Source of the DNA: CAXXOK01 sp963674895
GTDB taxonomy: Bacteria > Bacillota > Clostridia > Christensenellales > Aristaeellaceae
Assembly (NCBI GenBank): GCA_963674895.2
Contig: CAXXCY010000002.1
Coordinates: 124,001-188,000, forward strand
DNA length: 64,000 bases
Direction: 5' to 3'
Positions within the stretch are counted from its first letter, which is position 1. The number at the start of each line of letters is the position of its first letter. A program made the position numbers and the translations under genes. Shown here piece by piece: positions 1 through 9,688 of this stretch. The notes under the pieces were generated by a model. That model was not told where the DNA came from. It searched no databases and saw only the letters and a list, made by a program, of their open reading frames with translations.

Positions 1-1
1 T

Positions 2-916
2 CTTGCGTTTTTTGAGAGCAAACAGATCCAAGTGATATTGGTCAGTTATCAGCCGCCGGAATATACCTATCTGCGCGGGGTGGTGCGGATGGACTACGTT
101 TCCGCGATGCATATGCTGATTACCTATTTACACGCATGCCGGCGGTTTCGCATTGCTTTGTACGGATTCAATCCCAATTCCTCTGCCGATCGTATTAAGC
201 TGCACTATTTCTGCTCCTTTTCCCAGAAGGAAGGCGAAACGACACCTGAATCCCATGTGTATTACAATTATGCGTCTCTTGCCCAGTGCTATGAGCATTT
301 CCGCCCGAACGTATCTCAATACGATGCGGTGATTTGTGCGAATGATATTGTATCCGTATCTCTTGTCAAGCGCCTGCAGCGCTCGAATATACAAGTGCCC
401 GAGTCGTTATTCGTTACTTGCTTTGGCGATTCAATGCTGTCCCAATTCGTGATACCCGGAATCACCACCGCTTCATTGAATCATCTGGAGATGGGTCATC
501 AGGCGATAGCATTGTATTCCTACCTGCATCGTCAGCCTGAGGCCGTATCCTCTTCCATTCGTGTTAAGAGCACATTGCAGGTCCGCGAATCTACGATGAT
601 GATTCCTCCGCCGGACGAGCATGCATATGTTGCAAATGTAAGCGAGCCAACCGATGCCGTGGATTTCTACAGTGATGAAGAGGTACAGCACCTTTGTGTT
701 ATTGAAAGCCTGATATCGCATAGCGATGAACTGGACAGAGACATCCTTTTGGGGATCCTGGACGGCACTCCATACGAGGATCTGGCGGAAAAACTGAATA
801 CAACCACCTCTACGCTTCGGTACAGACTGCGGCGTATGCTCAACGCTGTGGGGCTTGAATCGCGCGAGGTGATGGTAAACTTGTTCCAGAAGTATTTCCC
901 GGGCTTTTCGAAATGA
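2..916 (+). CDS. LacI-type sensor domain protein with C-terminal HTH (5' end cut)
   Basis: The frame is open to the left edge, so the N-terminus is missing and the internal GTG at 32 is not a convincing start. The first two thirds resemble the ligand-binding core of LacI/GalR regulators: a beta/alpha segment ending in YDAVICANDIVS (typical AI.CANDx.A) and a later VTCFGDS..SQFVIPGITTASLN stretch, like the FDD.....PLTTV segment of the family. The last 65 residues are different: a helical region with DLAEKLNTTTSTLRYRLRRML, which reads as a second, LuxR/GerE-like helix-turn-helix. A LacI-type sensor followed by a C-terminal HTH is an unusual order. It lies just upstream of and co-directional with alpha-galactosidase genes, so control of these by a galactoside is plausible. 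Whether an N-terminal LacI HTH also exists cannot be seen. Confidence 0.7.
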   Translation, partial: LAFFESKQIQVILVSYQPPEYTYLRGVVRMDYVSAMHMLITYLHACRRFRIALYGFNPNSSADRIKLHYFCSFSQKEGETTPESHVYYNYASLAQCYEHFRPNVSQYDAVICANDIVSVSLVKRLQRSNIQVPESLFVTCFGDSMLSQFVIPGITTASLNHLEMGHQAIALYSYLHRQPEAVSSSIRVKSTLQVRESTMMIPPPDEHAYVANVSEPTDAVDFYSDEEVQHLCVIESLISHSDELDRDILLGILDGTPYEDLAEKLNTTTSTLRYRLRRMLNAVGLESREVMVNLFQKYFPGFSK

Positions 917-1045
917 AATTTGCCGTGCTGTTTAGCCTGAACACCGGCGTGTGAAGTTTTTTCGGAATACTACGGCGGATTTGGTTTTGTGTTGCACTCT
1001 CCGGGTTGTTATACTGCATATATCGCAACATGGAGGTATTGTTAT

Positions 1046-3184
1046 ATGCGCATAAAGTATGACTCGGATCGGCATATATTTGCGTTGCACACAAATAGCA
1101 TGACCTATGCGTTTGCCATCAACCGGGAGGGTTTACCCGTGCATCTTTATTGGGGGAATAAACTGGAAGAGCCTGATTCCCTTGATCTGCTTCTGGAAGG
1201 TATCGACAAGCAGTATGCTTTTGGCGTGCATCAGACATCGCTTTTACAGACAGAATTCAGGACACAGGAACCCTTTGATTATGGCGAGCCGGCATTGCTG
1301 TGCCGGTTTGCTGACGGGGTCCGCAGTGTACGCCTTCGCTATTCCGCCCATTCGATTCAGGATGACCGGCTCTGTGTAACGCTGCAGGATGAGGCATATC
1401 CTCTTTTTGTAGACTTGCACTACCGGGGATATGGCACAAATGATCTTGTAAGCCGTTCTGCTTTGATTCGCAACGAAGGAGACCTTCCTGTTGTTTTATA
1501 CGAAACGCTTAGCGCCTGCTGTTACCTGCCGGTTGGTGAGCAATACCGCCTGACCCACATGGCTGGAAGCTGGGGGGCCGAATATCAAAAAATGCAGCTG
1601 CCTCTGACGCAGTCGAAAATCATACTGGAAAACCGCCGCGGCACATGCGGGGCTTGCCAGCAGGTGCCGTTTTTTGCTTTGGATATGCTGGGAGAATCAA
1701 CCGAGACATCCGGAGAGGTGTATTATGGTGTGCTTCACTGGAGCGGCAACTTCAAAATAGCAGTTGAAAAAAATAATCTGGGACAGGTATCGATTGCCGG
1801 GGGGATTAACGATTTCGACACAGAGTATACCTTAGCTGCCGGAAAAAGTTTTGAAACGCCCGCCTTTACGCTTGGCTTTAGTCACCGGGGCTTTCAACAG
1901 ATGTCCATGACTCTGTATGATCTGCAATACGATTATTTATGCCCCCGGAACAAAGCCTATGATCAGCGCCCAATTATATATAATTCCTGGTATCCCTATG
2001 AGTTTGATGTTCGGCAAGACAATATGCTGGCGCTTGTGAACAAAGCCGCTGATATCGGTGCGGAATTATTTGTGATCGATGACGGTTGGATGCCGGGCCG
2101 GACGAATGATAAAACCGGATTGGGTGACTGGACGGTCGACAGGCGCCGTTTTCCGATGGGGCTCCAACCGATTGCCGATGCCTGCCATGAAAAAGGAATG
2201 CTTTTCGGGCTTTGGGTAGAACCCGAAATGGTAAATCCGAACAGCGAACTTTACAGACAGCATCCGGATTGGGTGCTGCGTGACCCTACGCGCAAGCAAA
2301 GCCTGTGCAGGAACCAACTGATTTTAAACCTTGCGCGAGATGACATTCGGGATTGGGCGATTGACTGGCTGGATCAGGCGATCAAAAGCTACCGGCTGGA
2401 TTACCTGAAATGGGATATGAACCGTTATTTTACAGAGTATGGATGGCCTGAAGCCCCCATGGATGAAAAGCGCAGCGTCTCGGTGCGATATATTCAGAAT
2501 TTGTATTCGATCTGGAAGCATCTCAACGAGAACCACCCGCAGGTATTGTTTGAAAACTGCGCAAGCGGCGGAGGCAGAGCGGATTTTGGGATGGTACCGT
2601 ATGCGGACCGGATCAACCGTTCCGATAATGCCGATCCTGTGGATGTCATGCTTCTCCATGAAGGCTTTACTACGCTTTTCATTCCAAAAACAGCAGGCGG
2701 AGCGGGCAATATCGCATCCTCTCCAAACGGCATCAACGGCAGAATCACACCGCTTTCCTTTCGGATTCATACCGGCATGACGGGATCAATGAGTATCGGG
2801 ATAAACCTGCTTACGTCATCTGAAACGGAATTGGGAACACTCAAAGAATCGATCGCCGCATTTAAAAAATTGCGGCCGGATCTTCAGGATTCCTATGTCT
2901 TCCGTATCGCGTCCGCTCAAGAGCATCCATACAGCGTACTGGAGTATCTGAGACGTGATGGAGACGCATTCAGCGTGTTTGCCTTTGCGCATGGAATGCG
3001 GCATTGGGATAAAATCTTGCCGAGGTTCAGAATGAGGGGGCTCAAACCGGATGGGATATACGTGAGTGACGAAGGCATGCGCATGAGTGGTGCGGCGTTA
3101 ATGCATATCGGAGTCGCCATACCGCTGAAGGGTGATTACTGCAGCGCTTTTATTCATTTCAAGAAAGAGAATCTTGCGAAATAG
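1046..3184 (+). CDS. GH36 alpha-galactosidase
   Basis: A 712-residue glycoside hydrolase family 36 enzyme that hydrolyses terminal alpha-1,6-galactosides such as melibiose and raffinose, probably in the cytoplasm since no signal peptide is present. The N-terminal half is the beta-sandwich. The (beta/alpha)8 barrel starts near NSWYPYEFDV and carries the family signatures IDDGW, GLWVEPEMVNP and LKWDMNR, whose Asp (about residue 457) is the nucleophile. The acid/base Asp (about 527) is in RSDNADPVD. Length is normal for bacterial GH36. The ATG at 1046 is chosen because GGAGG lies 9 nt upstream; the longer open frame from 989 has no such site. A possible -10 box TATACT lies at 1010-1015. A mutarotase-like gene and a second, unrelated alpha-galactosidase follow. 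Confidence 0.93.
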   Translation: MRIKYDSDRHIFALHTNSMTYAFAINREGLPVHLYWGNKLEEPDSLDLLLEGIDKQYAFGVHQTSLLQTEFRTQEPFDYGEPALLCRFADGVRSVRLRYSAHSIQDDRLCVTLQDEAYPLFVDLHYRGYGTNDLVSRSALIRNEGDLPVVLYETLSACCYLPVGEQYRLTHMAGSWGAEYQKMQLPLTQSKIILENRRGTCGACQQVPFFALDMLGESTETSGEVYYGVLHWSGNFKIAVEKNNLGQVSIAGGINDFDTEYTLAAGKSFETPAFTLGFSHRGFQQMSMTLYDLQYDYLCPRNKAYDQRPIIYNSWYPYEFDVRQDNMLALVNKAADIGAELFVIDDGWMPGRTNDKTGLGDWTVDRRRFPMGLQPIADACHEKGMLFGLWVEPEMVNPNSELYRQHPDWVLRDPTRKQSLCRNQLILNLARDDIRDWAIDWLDQAIKSYRLDYLKWDMNRYFTEYGWPEAPMDEKRSVSVRYIQNLYSIWKHLNENHPQVLFENCASGGGRADFGMVPYADRINRSDNADPVDVMLLHEGFTTLFIPKTAGGAGNIASSPNGINGRITPLSFRIHTGMTGSMSIGINLLTSSETELGTLKESIAAFKKLRPDLQDSYVFRIASAQEHPYSVLEYLRRDGDAFSVFAFAHGMRHWDKILPRFRMRGLKPDGIYVSDEGMRMSGAALMHIGVAIPLKGDYCSAFIHFKKENLAK

Positions 3185-3245
3185 TATTCTGCCAGGCAGC
3201 GTATCGGATGAATAGCCTGAATTTGCGAAAAGTGAATGGAATAAG

Positions 3246-4175
3246 ATGGGTACAATTCAAACAGCTAAATACCGTGAGCAGCCTGCAGTTGTACTGGAAA
3301 ATGACATACTGCGCGTGACGGTGCTGCCTGGACGAGGCGGGAAAACCGCATCAATTTATCACAAAGCCTTGGATTTTGAGCTGTTGTACCAGAGCCCGCC
3401 AGAACGTAACTATCCGCCGCTTATACCCGGAATGCCTTTTGCGCATGGAGACGCAAGCGGTTTTGACGATTGCTTTCCGAATATAGTGCCTGAATTGACT
3501 ACGATTGACGACCAACAGATCCATTATCCTGACCATGGTGAGGTATGGACACTGCCTTTTTCATATGATATTCAATCTGATGCTTTGATCCTCAGTACTC
3601 ACAGCCGGCTCCTTTCATATCAGTATCAAAAGACGATTCATCTGTTTGGCAGCTCTGTGCAGTATCGATATCATATTCACAACACGGGCAATCAAAGCAT
3701 TCCCTGCCTTTGGACATGCCATTGCTTAGTGGTTCAGCAACCGGAGATGCTTTTTATATATCCTATGGGCAGTGATGAAATTGAAAACGTCCTTGAAGGG
3801 GCGTTGGGAGATCGAGGATTGAAGCTAAAGATGGTCTCGGCTCCGTATGATCTTGCTGCCTTGCCGCCGGAGCAGGAGCCGGGCATGACGAAATTTTATT
3901 TCAGCAAGGCATGCAGCCGTGGATACTGCGGCTATACCTATCCAAAGCAGAACGCTTCCGTTGCGCTTCGTTTTGATGAGAAAAAGCTGCCTTATTTAGG
4001 CGTATGGCAGACCCAAGGCGGGTATCGCGGGGATTATAACTGTGCCCTGGAACCTTCGAGCGGGTATTATGACAGCATCAGCATGGCGGAAAAACATGAC
4101 ACAGTTAAGCGGATTAACCAAGGGGAAAGCTGGGATTTTTATATCTATCTCGAATTATCAAAGATCAGGGAATAA
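3246..4175 (+). CDS. aldose 1-epimerase (galactose mutarotase)-like protein
   Basis: A 309-residue protein of the galactose mutarotase-like beta-sandwich superfamily. Supporting features are the N-terminal LENDILRVTVLPGRGGKTASIYHKALDFELLYQ, which matches the opening strands of aldose epimerases (the substrate surface G.K..S/A.....), FDDCFPN in the position of the family's GFDE..P motif, and a late LEPSSGYYDS segment resembling LEP....PDS. The typical catalytic His (in xNHxYFNL) is not obvious; HGEVWTLPF may supply the conserved H. It may interconvert alpha and beta anomers of released galactose, or bind sugar without mutarotase activity. It follows the GH36 gene by 61 nt, in the same direction, with only a weak GGA before the ATG, so translation may depend on transcript read-through from upstream. 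Confidence 0.7.
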   Translation: MGTIQTAKYREQPAVVLENDILRVTVLPGRGGKTASIYHKALDFELLYQSPPERNYPPLIPGMPFAHGDASGFDDCFPNIVPELTTIDDQQIHYPDHGEVWTLPFSYDIQSDALILSTHSRLLSYQYQKTIHLFGSSVQYRYHIHNTGNQSIPCLWTCHCLVVQQPEMLFIYPMGSDEIENVLEGALGDRGLKLKMVSAPYDLAALPPEQEPGMTKFYFSKACSRGYCGYTYPKQNASVALRFDEKKLPYLGVWQTQGGYRGDYNCALEPSSGYYDSISMAEKHDTVKRINQGESWDFYIYLELSKIRE

Positions 4176-4343
4176 TGATTATTCTTTATGCATATAATCA
4201 AAAGCCGGTTAAATAACTAAAAGGGCGAATCGATATCATAGTGATGCAATTTCGTTATATACAACAAATCAGAACCATATTAACCGAATGAAAATAAAAC
4301 TCCACAGTAAGTCCAGGAAGACAATTTTGAAGGAGTATTGACA

Positions 4344-5657
4344 TTGGCAAGGATCACGTTCATGGGAGCAGGCTCTACCGTATTTGCAAAGAACGTATTG
4401 GGCGACTGCATGAGTACTCCGGTACTGTCGGATGCTGAAATCAATTTGTATGATATCGATCCCGTCAGGCTAAAGGAATCCGAGTTGATGCTGACGGCGA
4501 TCCGTGACAATGTTGGCAGCAGGGCGATGATCAAAAGCTTCTGCAATGAAGAAAACCGAAGGGATGCGCTGCGTGGCGCGGACTATGTGGTCAATGCTAT
4601 CCAGGTAGGTGGTTATGACCCATGTACGATTACGGATTTTGAGATACCGAAAAAATATGGTTTGCGGCAGACGATTGCCGATACGCTGGGCGTGGGCGGC
4701 GTGTTCCGTGCTTTACGAACGATCCCCGTCATGCTGGATTTTGCCCGCGACATGGAAGAAGTATGCCCTAACGCCTGGTTTCTGAACTATACAAACCCCA
4801 TGGCGATGCTGACGGGCGCCATGCTGACGATGTCGTCCGTCAAAACGATCGGCTTGTGCCACGGCGTGCAGGTGTGCTGCAGCACGTTGCTGAAAGAAGT
4901 GGGTATGGAAGACCGGTACGACGATGTATTGCAGTGGAAGATCGCCGGGATCAATCACCAGGCATGGCTGCTGGAAGTGCGCAGGAACGGGGAAGATTTA
5001 TACCCGGAAATCAAGAGGCGCGCCTTTGCCATGATCGAGAAACACAATGATATGGTCCGTTTTGAGGTGATGAAGCGGTTTGGGTATTACGTTACGGAAT
5101 CATCGGAGCACAATGCGGAGTATATGCCGTATTTCATCAAAGACAAGTACCCCGAGTTGATAGACCGCTTCAATATACCGCTGGACGAGTATCCGCGCCG
5201 CTGTATGGAGCAGATTAACAAGTGGAACAAGCAGCGTGATACCCTTACGAAGGATCCTGATCTGAGCCATTCGCGCACTCACGAGTATGCAAGTTATATC
5301 CTGGAAGCGATGGAGACCAATATCCCTTACAAGATTGGCGGCAATGTGCTGAATACCGGTTTGATTACCAACTTGCCGCAAAATGCCGTTGTCGAGGTCC
5401 CGTGCCTGGTGGATGCGAGCGGTATTGCACCGACCTTTGCCGGCGAGCTGCCCGAACAATGTGCCGCGCTTAATCGTACGAACATCAACGTGCAGCTGCT
5501 GACGCTGGAGGCTGCAAAAACACTGAAGAAGGAGGATGTCTACCGAGCCGTGATGATGGATCCGCATTCGCAAAGCGAGCTGTCCATCGATGACATCGTA
5601 GCAATGTGCGATAACCTGATTGAGGCACATGGCGACCGGCTGCCTAGATTCGTATAA
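4344..5657 (+). CDS. GH4 alpha-galactosidase / alpha-glucosidase-type NAD-dependent glycosidase
   Basis: Glycoside hydrolase family 4 protein (438 codons). GH4 enzymes use NAD+ and Mn2+ in a redox-elimination mechanism on intracellular glycosides. Visible hallmarks are the N-terminal Rossmann motif ITFMGAGSTVFAKN, ADTLGVGGVFRALRT, the NYTNPMAM loop, Cys172 in GLCHGVQ and His205 in GINHQAW (metal ligands). The C-terminal stretch with GLITNLPQNAVVEVPCLVD and LEAAKT is typical of MelA/AglA. It most resembles the MelA (alpha-galactosidase) branch rather than 6-phospho-glucosidases. The start is a TTG at 4344: AAGGAG at 4330-4335 lies 8 nt upstream, while the in-frame TTG at 4338 is only 2 nt away. 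Having both GH36 and GH4 alpha-galactosidases side by side points to redundancy or to different substrates. Confidence 0.92.
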   Translation: MARITFMGAGSTVFAKNVLGDCMSTPVLSDAEINLYDIDPVRLKESELMLTAIRDNVGSRAMIKSFCNEENRRDALRGADYVVNAIQVGGYDPCTITDFEIPKKYGLRQTIADTLGVGGVFRALRTIPVMLDFARDMEEVCPNAWFLNYTNPMAMLTGAMLTMSSVKTIGLCHGVQVCCSTLLKEVGMEDRYDDVLQWKIAGINHQAWLLEVRRNGEDLYPEIKRRAFAMIEKHNDMVRFEVMKRFGYYVTESSEHNAEYMPYFIKDKYPELIDRFNIPLDEYPRRCMEQINKWNKQRDTLTKDPDLSHSRTHEYASYILEAMETNIPYKIGGNVLNTGLITNLPQNAVVEVPCLVDASGIAPTFAGELPEQCAALNRTNINVQLLTLEAAKTLKKEDVYRAVMMDPHSQSELSIDDIVAMCDNLIEAHGDRLPRFV

Positions 5658-5777
5658 GGAACTAGGACAATATCGCACAAAGAAACGATAGCATACTGTA
5701 GCTGTGGATAATATAATAGAAATTAAACAGCTAGTTTACATCAATATTCTGAATGATGGTAATGGGGGTAATGCATA

Positions 5778-6554
5778 ATGGGTATCATGGATATGTTTTC
5801 ATTGAAAAACAAGGCAGCGATCGTGACAGGGGGAGCAACGGGATTGGGGTATGCCATGGCTCAAGCGATGGCGCAAGCCGGAGCTGATATTCTGATCGCT
5901 GATATTGACCTGGCTGGGGCGAGCAGGGCCGCAGAGGAATTATGCGCTTTCGGTACGAGGTGCTCGGCGGTTTTATGCGATGTTGCTGATGAGAAATCCG
6001 CGGATAACGCGGTTGAAACCGTTTGCAAGCAGTTTGGCAGGCTGGATATTCTTTTAAACAATGCCGGTATTTGTTTGCATGTGGATAGCCAAGATATGCT
6101 TTTATCCGATTGGCAAAAAATCATGCGTGTGAATCTGGACGGAGTCTTCATTATGTCCAAGGCTGCCGCGAGGGTGATGATCGAGAACCGCTGCGGGTCC
6201 ATCGTCAACATATCCTCGATGAGCGGAATGATTGTGAATACCCCTCAAAACCAAAGCGCCTATAACGCATCCAAAGCAGGTGTAATCCATCTGACAAAAT
6301 CACTGGCTACAGAATGGGCTCCTTACAACATCCGGGTGAACACGATTGCTCCCGGTTACATGATGACGAGGATGACACGACCAATCTTTGATGAAAATGG
6401 GGAAATGGTGAGACGATGGATGGAAATGTCGCCAATGAAACGGCCCGGGCAGCCAGAGGAACTCGGAGGGGCTATCATCTATCTCGCCAGTGATGCTTCG
6501 TCGTTCACAACCGGGGTTGTTCTGCCGATAGATGGTGGATATATGTGTTGGTAA
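5778..6554 (+). CDS. SDR family NAD(P)-dependent oxidoreductase
   Basis: A 258-residue classical short-chain dehydrogenase/reductase. The cofactor motif TGGATGLG is at residues 17-24, NNAG near 90, the catalytic Ser in NISSMSG, and Tyr162/Lys166 in YNASK. The C-terminal PIDGGYMCW is the usual SDR ending. Asp at the end of beta-2 (IADID) favours NAD(H) over NADP(H). Members with this profile oxidise sugars or polyols (gluconate 5-dehydrogenase, sorbose/arabinitol dehydrogenase-like), but the substrate cannot be read from sequence. The ATG at 5778 has GGGGG 9 nt upstream. It sits between GH4 and GH29 genes, so a role in galactose, fucose or related sugar oxidation is possible. Confidence 0.88.
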   Translation: MGIMDMFSLKNKAAIVTGGATGLGYAMAQAMAQAGADILIADIDLAGASRAAEELCAFGTRCSAVLCDVADEKSADNAVETVCKQFGRLDILLNNAGICLHVDSQDMLLSDWQKIMRVNLDGVFIMSKAAARVMIENRCGSIVNISSMSGMIVNTPQNQSAYNASKAGVIHLTKSLATEWAPYNIRVNTIAPGYMMTRMTRPIFDENGEMVRRWMEMSPMKRPGQPEELGGAIIYLASDASSFTTGVVLPIDGGYMCW

Positions 6555-6776
6555 AATTACCAAACTGCGGTTCTAAAATTTGGATATGAATATGGAAGCT
6601 TCATCCTGCAAATGGGAAACAACAAGTGGAGATCGTAACTGGAAATGCAGGATACAGCATGAGATTGTTGTGGCAAGGTTGTCTATTCGCGGGCAAACGT
6701 ATCATGCCGTGCGGAGCGAAAAAGGTGCATAAAATGGACGCTCACCATACGAAAACATGAAGACGGAGGGTACACA

Positions 6777-8045
6777 ATGGAGCAAAAGTATTTCAAACCA
6801 ACGTGGGATAGTATAGCAGCACACAAGTTACCAAAATGGTTTAGTGACAACAAGCTGGGCATCTTCATTCACTGGGGATTGTATTCTGTGCCGGCATGGG
6901 CGGAGGTCACTTGGGAATTGGGAGCAGAACCCTCAGCCGAAGAATGGTTTACGCATAACCCATATGCCGAATGGTACCTCAACACAATCCGCATCGAAGG
7001 ATCGCCGGCGCTGAAGCATCACGAGACTACATACGGGAAGGGCTTTCAGTATGAGAGTTTTGCAGACATGTTCACCTGCCACAATTGGCAGCCGGTGGAA
7101 TGGGCGAAACTGTTTAAGCAAGCGGGCGCAGGGTATGTGGTGCTGACCACCAAGCACCATGATGGATTCTGTTTGTATCCTTCAAAATATACCAATTACA
7201 ACAGCATGAATTACGGACCCAGACGCGACTTAACAGGAGATCTGGCCCGGGCGGTTCGGGACCAAGGTATGAAAATGGGGACATACTACTCAGGTTTATT
7301 TGACTGGACGACACATCCATACCCGAAACTCAGGCATGATTCTTATAATTCCTATAACCGGACATATGCATTTGCGGACTATTCCTATAATCAAGCAATG
7401 GAACTGATCGATAGGTACTGGCCTTCATTGCTTTGGAACGATATTGGTTGGCCAGAGAAAGGACACGGGGATCTCCCAAGCCTGTTCGCACACTATTACA
7501 ATACTGTGCAAGAAGGGCTGATCAATGACCGCTGGGACTGTGAATGGTGCGATTATACCACAGCGGAATACCTGACGGGGCGGCGCTCATTGGACAAAAA
7601 GTGGGAAATGTGCCGGGGGTTGGGGTTATCGTTCGGGTACAATCAAAATGAAGGCGAGGAGACTGTGATCAGCGGGCAGAAACTGGTGCGACTGCTCGCA
7701 GACTATGTTTCGCACAATGGAAACCTGCTCATCAATATTGGACCCAGGGCGGATGGTATGATCCCTGATATTCAAGTTGATCGTTTACGGAAACTTGGAG
7801 CATGGATGAGCCGGCATGGCGAGGCGATTAACGGTACTCGCGCATGGCAAGAGAAGCAGCAAGACGAATTGGCGCCTGGCGTTACCGGATTCTATACCGT
7901 GAAGGGTAAGGATCTGTATGTTATTGTCGACGGCCTGCCGGCAGGAACCCATGATCTCACGCTGCCCATCCAAAACGGCCGTACCATAATCGAGGTTCCT
8001 GATGAATATCCTGTGCACGTGAAAATGGTAGATTACTTCGCCTAA
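6777..8045 (+). CDS. GH29 alpha-L-fucosidase
   Basis: A 422-residue family 29 alpha-L-fucosidase, a retaining enzyme releasing terminal L-fucose. The N-terminus PKWFSDNKLGIFIHWGLYSVPAW is the family signature, followed by YVVLTTKHHDGFCLYPS and the nucleophile segment LLWNDIGWPE with Asp222. NGNLLINIGPRADG near residue 320 is also diagnostic. No signal peptide is visible, so the enzyme is probably intracellular and needs fucosides to be imported. It lacks the extra C-terminal carbohydrate-binding modules of large secreted fucosidases. The start ATG follows GGAGGG by 7 nt. The 636-nt stretch after it has no recognisable gene, so it may end a transcript. Together with the two alpha-galactosidases it suggests use of host glycans or plant oligosaccharides. 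Confidence 0.93.
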   Translation: MEQKYFKPTWDSIAAHKLPKWFSDNKLGIFIHWGLYSVPAWAEVTWELGAEPSAEEWFTHNPYAEWYLNTIRIEGSPALKHHETTYGKGFQYESFADMFTCHNWQPVEWAKLFKQAGAGYVVLTTKHHDGFCLYPSKYTNYNSMNYGPRRDLTGDLARAVRDQGMKMGTYYSGLFDWTTHPYPKLRHDSYNSYNRTYAFADYSYNQAMELIDRYWPSLLWNDIGWPEKGHGDLPSLFAHYYNTVQEGLINDRWDCEWCDYTTAEYLTGRRSLDKKWEMCRGLGLSFGYNQNEGEETVISGQKLVRLLADYVSHNGNLLINIGPRADGMIPDIQVDRLRKLGAWMSRHGEAINGTRAWQEKQQDELAPGVTGFYTVKGKDLYVIVDGLPAGTHDLTLPIQNGRTIIEVPDEYPVHVKMVDYFA

Positions 8046-8681
8046 ACCGCTGAGAGTCTGGCTTTCAAAAGACAAGGAGGAGGTAGCGGATATAAATGTT
8101 GAACTTTGTCCACAGAGAAATGAAAAACAAAATTTCCATGGAGTAAAAAATGTTTTTAGGAATGGTGGAAATAAGCAAAATCGTCTGTGAGAATCCCGAG
8201 AATGAACCAACAAGCTTATCAGCACAATGATCGATTTCGGAATATTGGTTACGACCGGGGCACACTTTCATGATCTCGGTTTCTTGGCAAAGCAGTCGCT
8301 ATAAACGGTTTGGTCATGTTATATTCGACAAACACCGTATGACCTTTACAATTTGATAAAAGGATTTTACCCGGCAAACGGCAGTTGCACCCAGCAAACG
8401 GGAACCGGTAAAGGGCGATGCGCTTAACAATGGGCATGCGCGAAGCTTGTAAAAAGCGGGGTTTTAGAATACAATTTGCTTAACCGCAGTTTATGGACAC
8501 ATCTGCGAAAAACGGGATTTCTTCCTTCTGTAGCAGCGGGAGAGGGGAGCGCATCCTTTTAAATACAGTACGGCTGAAATTTGGATTCCGGCTCATGCCT
8601 GTTTCCCCTGAAACGGCAATAACCGGATAGCTGCGTTCAATATTCAGGCATTTTCGTACAAGCCAAGGAGTGATACGGCAG
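8046..8681. other. long intergenic region without a recognised gene
   Basis: 636 nt between the fucosidase and the SorC-type regulator. I see no protein similarity in any frame. The only notable item is a 16-codon frame at 8096-8146 preceded by AAGGAGGAGG (described separately). The second half is rich in short CAAACGG/GGCAAACG repeats (about 8370-8405). The promoter of the regulator gene should lie in the last 150 nt, but no clear -35/-10 pair was found. Confidence 0.5.
8096..8146 (+). CDS. possible 16-residue leader peptide or decayed gene start
   Basis: A short frame MLNFVHREMKNKISME preceded by a very strong ribosome binding site, AAGGAGGAGG at 8074-8083, 12 nt before the ATG. It starts 50 nt after the fucosidase stop. 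The strong site without a real gene behind it may be the remains of a deleted downstream gene, or a short translated leader. No homologue is known to me. Confidence 0.2.
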   Translation: MLNFVHREMKNKISME

Positions 8682-9671
8682 GTGCACCGCGAAGCAATGC
8701 AAAAATCAAAATGGAAAATACTGGAAGTTGTTGAGCTGTATTATATCAAGCAGCGAACTCCCAAAGAAATTGCGGAAATCATGAACGTATCGCCGACGAC
8801 GATTTCACGGATTCTAAGCTACGCAAAATCGGAAAACATCGTCCGCACGTATATCGAGCATCCGTTCATGCGCTCATTGCAGCTGGCGCAAACGCTAAAG
8901 GAAAAATACCGCCTAGAAAAGTGCATTATCAGCTCCGCTGCCTTTTTCGGCAGCAATCCCGAAGAAAAGGCAATCAATAACGACGTCGCATTGGAAAGTG
9001 CCCGTTATCTCCAAAGCATCCTTACCATGACGGATATTGTCGGTTTTGGTTGGGGGAATACTACGTATCAGATCGTCTACCGATTAAATCCCTGCGTGCA
9101 CCGAGCGACGCAATTCGTCCTGATGAACGGCGGCGGCCTGGGACAAACCCTGCCGAATCTTCGCAAGAATCTGCCTTTGGAACGTATGCATATGTCCTTT
9201 AAAGGCTCATTGCATGTCATGAGGGACAAAGTGCTGTATGAAACGGAAGAGGCTTTGATCCAAGCCCTCCAAAAGAGCGAGAACAAAAGATGCTTTGCTT
9301 TATTCCCCAAAATAACAGTCTCGATTTGCGGTGTCGGTTCGTTTATCGAGGATTATTCCGCGGAGTTTACGAACAAGGATTTCTTCCCCAAAGCGGACGA
9401 CCTGCAAAAGCTTATAGAAAAGGGCACCTGCGCCAACTTCCTGTTCCGGTTTTTCGATTCAAACGGCAAGGAAGTTGATACGGATCTCAAACGGCGGACG
9501 CTGGCTATATCGATTGACCAGTATAAGCAAATTCCCCATAAAATCATTGCGGCTTCCGGCATACATAAAGCCGACGCCGTCCGCGCCGTACTCAACAGCG
9601 GGTATGCGGATGTTTTGATTGTCGACGAGTTTCTCGGAGAAAAGCTGGCTGCACCGCCGGACCGGGCATAA
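8682..9671 (+). CDS. SorC-family sugar-binding transcriptional regulator
   Basis: About 330 residues with the two-part plan of SorC/CggR/DeoR regulators: an N-terminal winged helix (ILEVVELYYIKQRTPKEIAEIMNVSPTTISRIL, residues about 12-46) and a large effector domain of the sugar-bind family. The latter shows the usual ...VGFGWGNTTYQIV, NGGG and VCGVGSF-like elements and the C-terminal KA.AVRAVLNSGYADVLIVDE. These regulators respond to phosphorylated sugars. AAGGAG at 8665-8670 overlaps the upstream in-frame GTG at 8670, so that codon is unlikely; GTG 8682 (11 nt spacing) or ATG 8697 are the probable starts. It could control the upstream glycosidase genes or the downstream HyuA/HyuB operon. 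A terminator follows directly, so it is not co-transcribed with the latter. Confidence 0.85.
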   Translation: MHREAMQKSKWKILEVVELYYIKQRTPKEIAEIMNVSPTTISRILSYAKSENIVRTYIEHPFMRSLQLAQTLKEKYRLEKCIISSAAFFGSNPEEKAINNDVALESARYLQSILTMTDIVGFGWGNTTYQIVYRLNPCVHRATQFVLMNGGGLGQTLPNLRKNLPLERMHMSFKGSLHVMRDKVLYETEEALIQALQKSENKRCFALFPKITVSICGVGSFIEDYSAEFTNKDFFPKADDLQKLIEKGTCANFLFRFFDSNGKEVDTDLKRRTLAISIDQYKQIPHKIIAASGIHKADAVRAVLNSGYADVLIVDEFLGEKLAAPPDRA

Positions 9672-9688
9672 AACAGAACGAAATGCAG

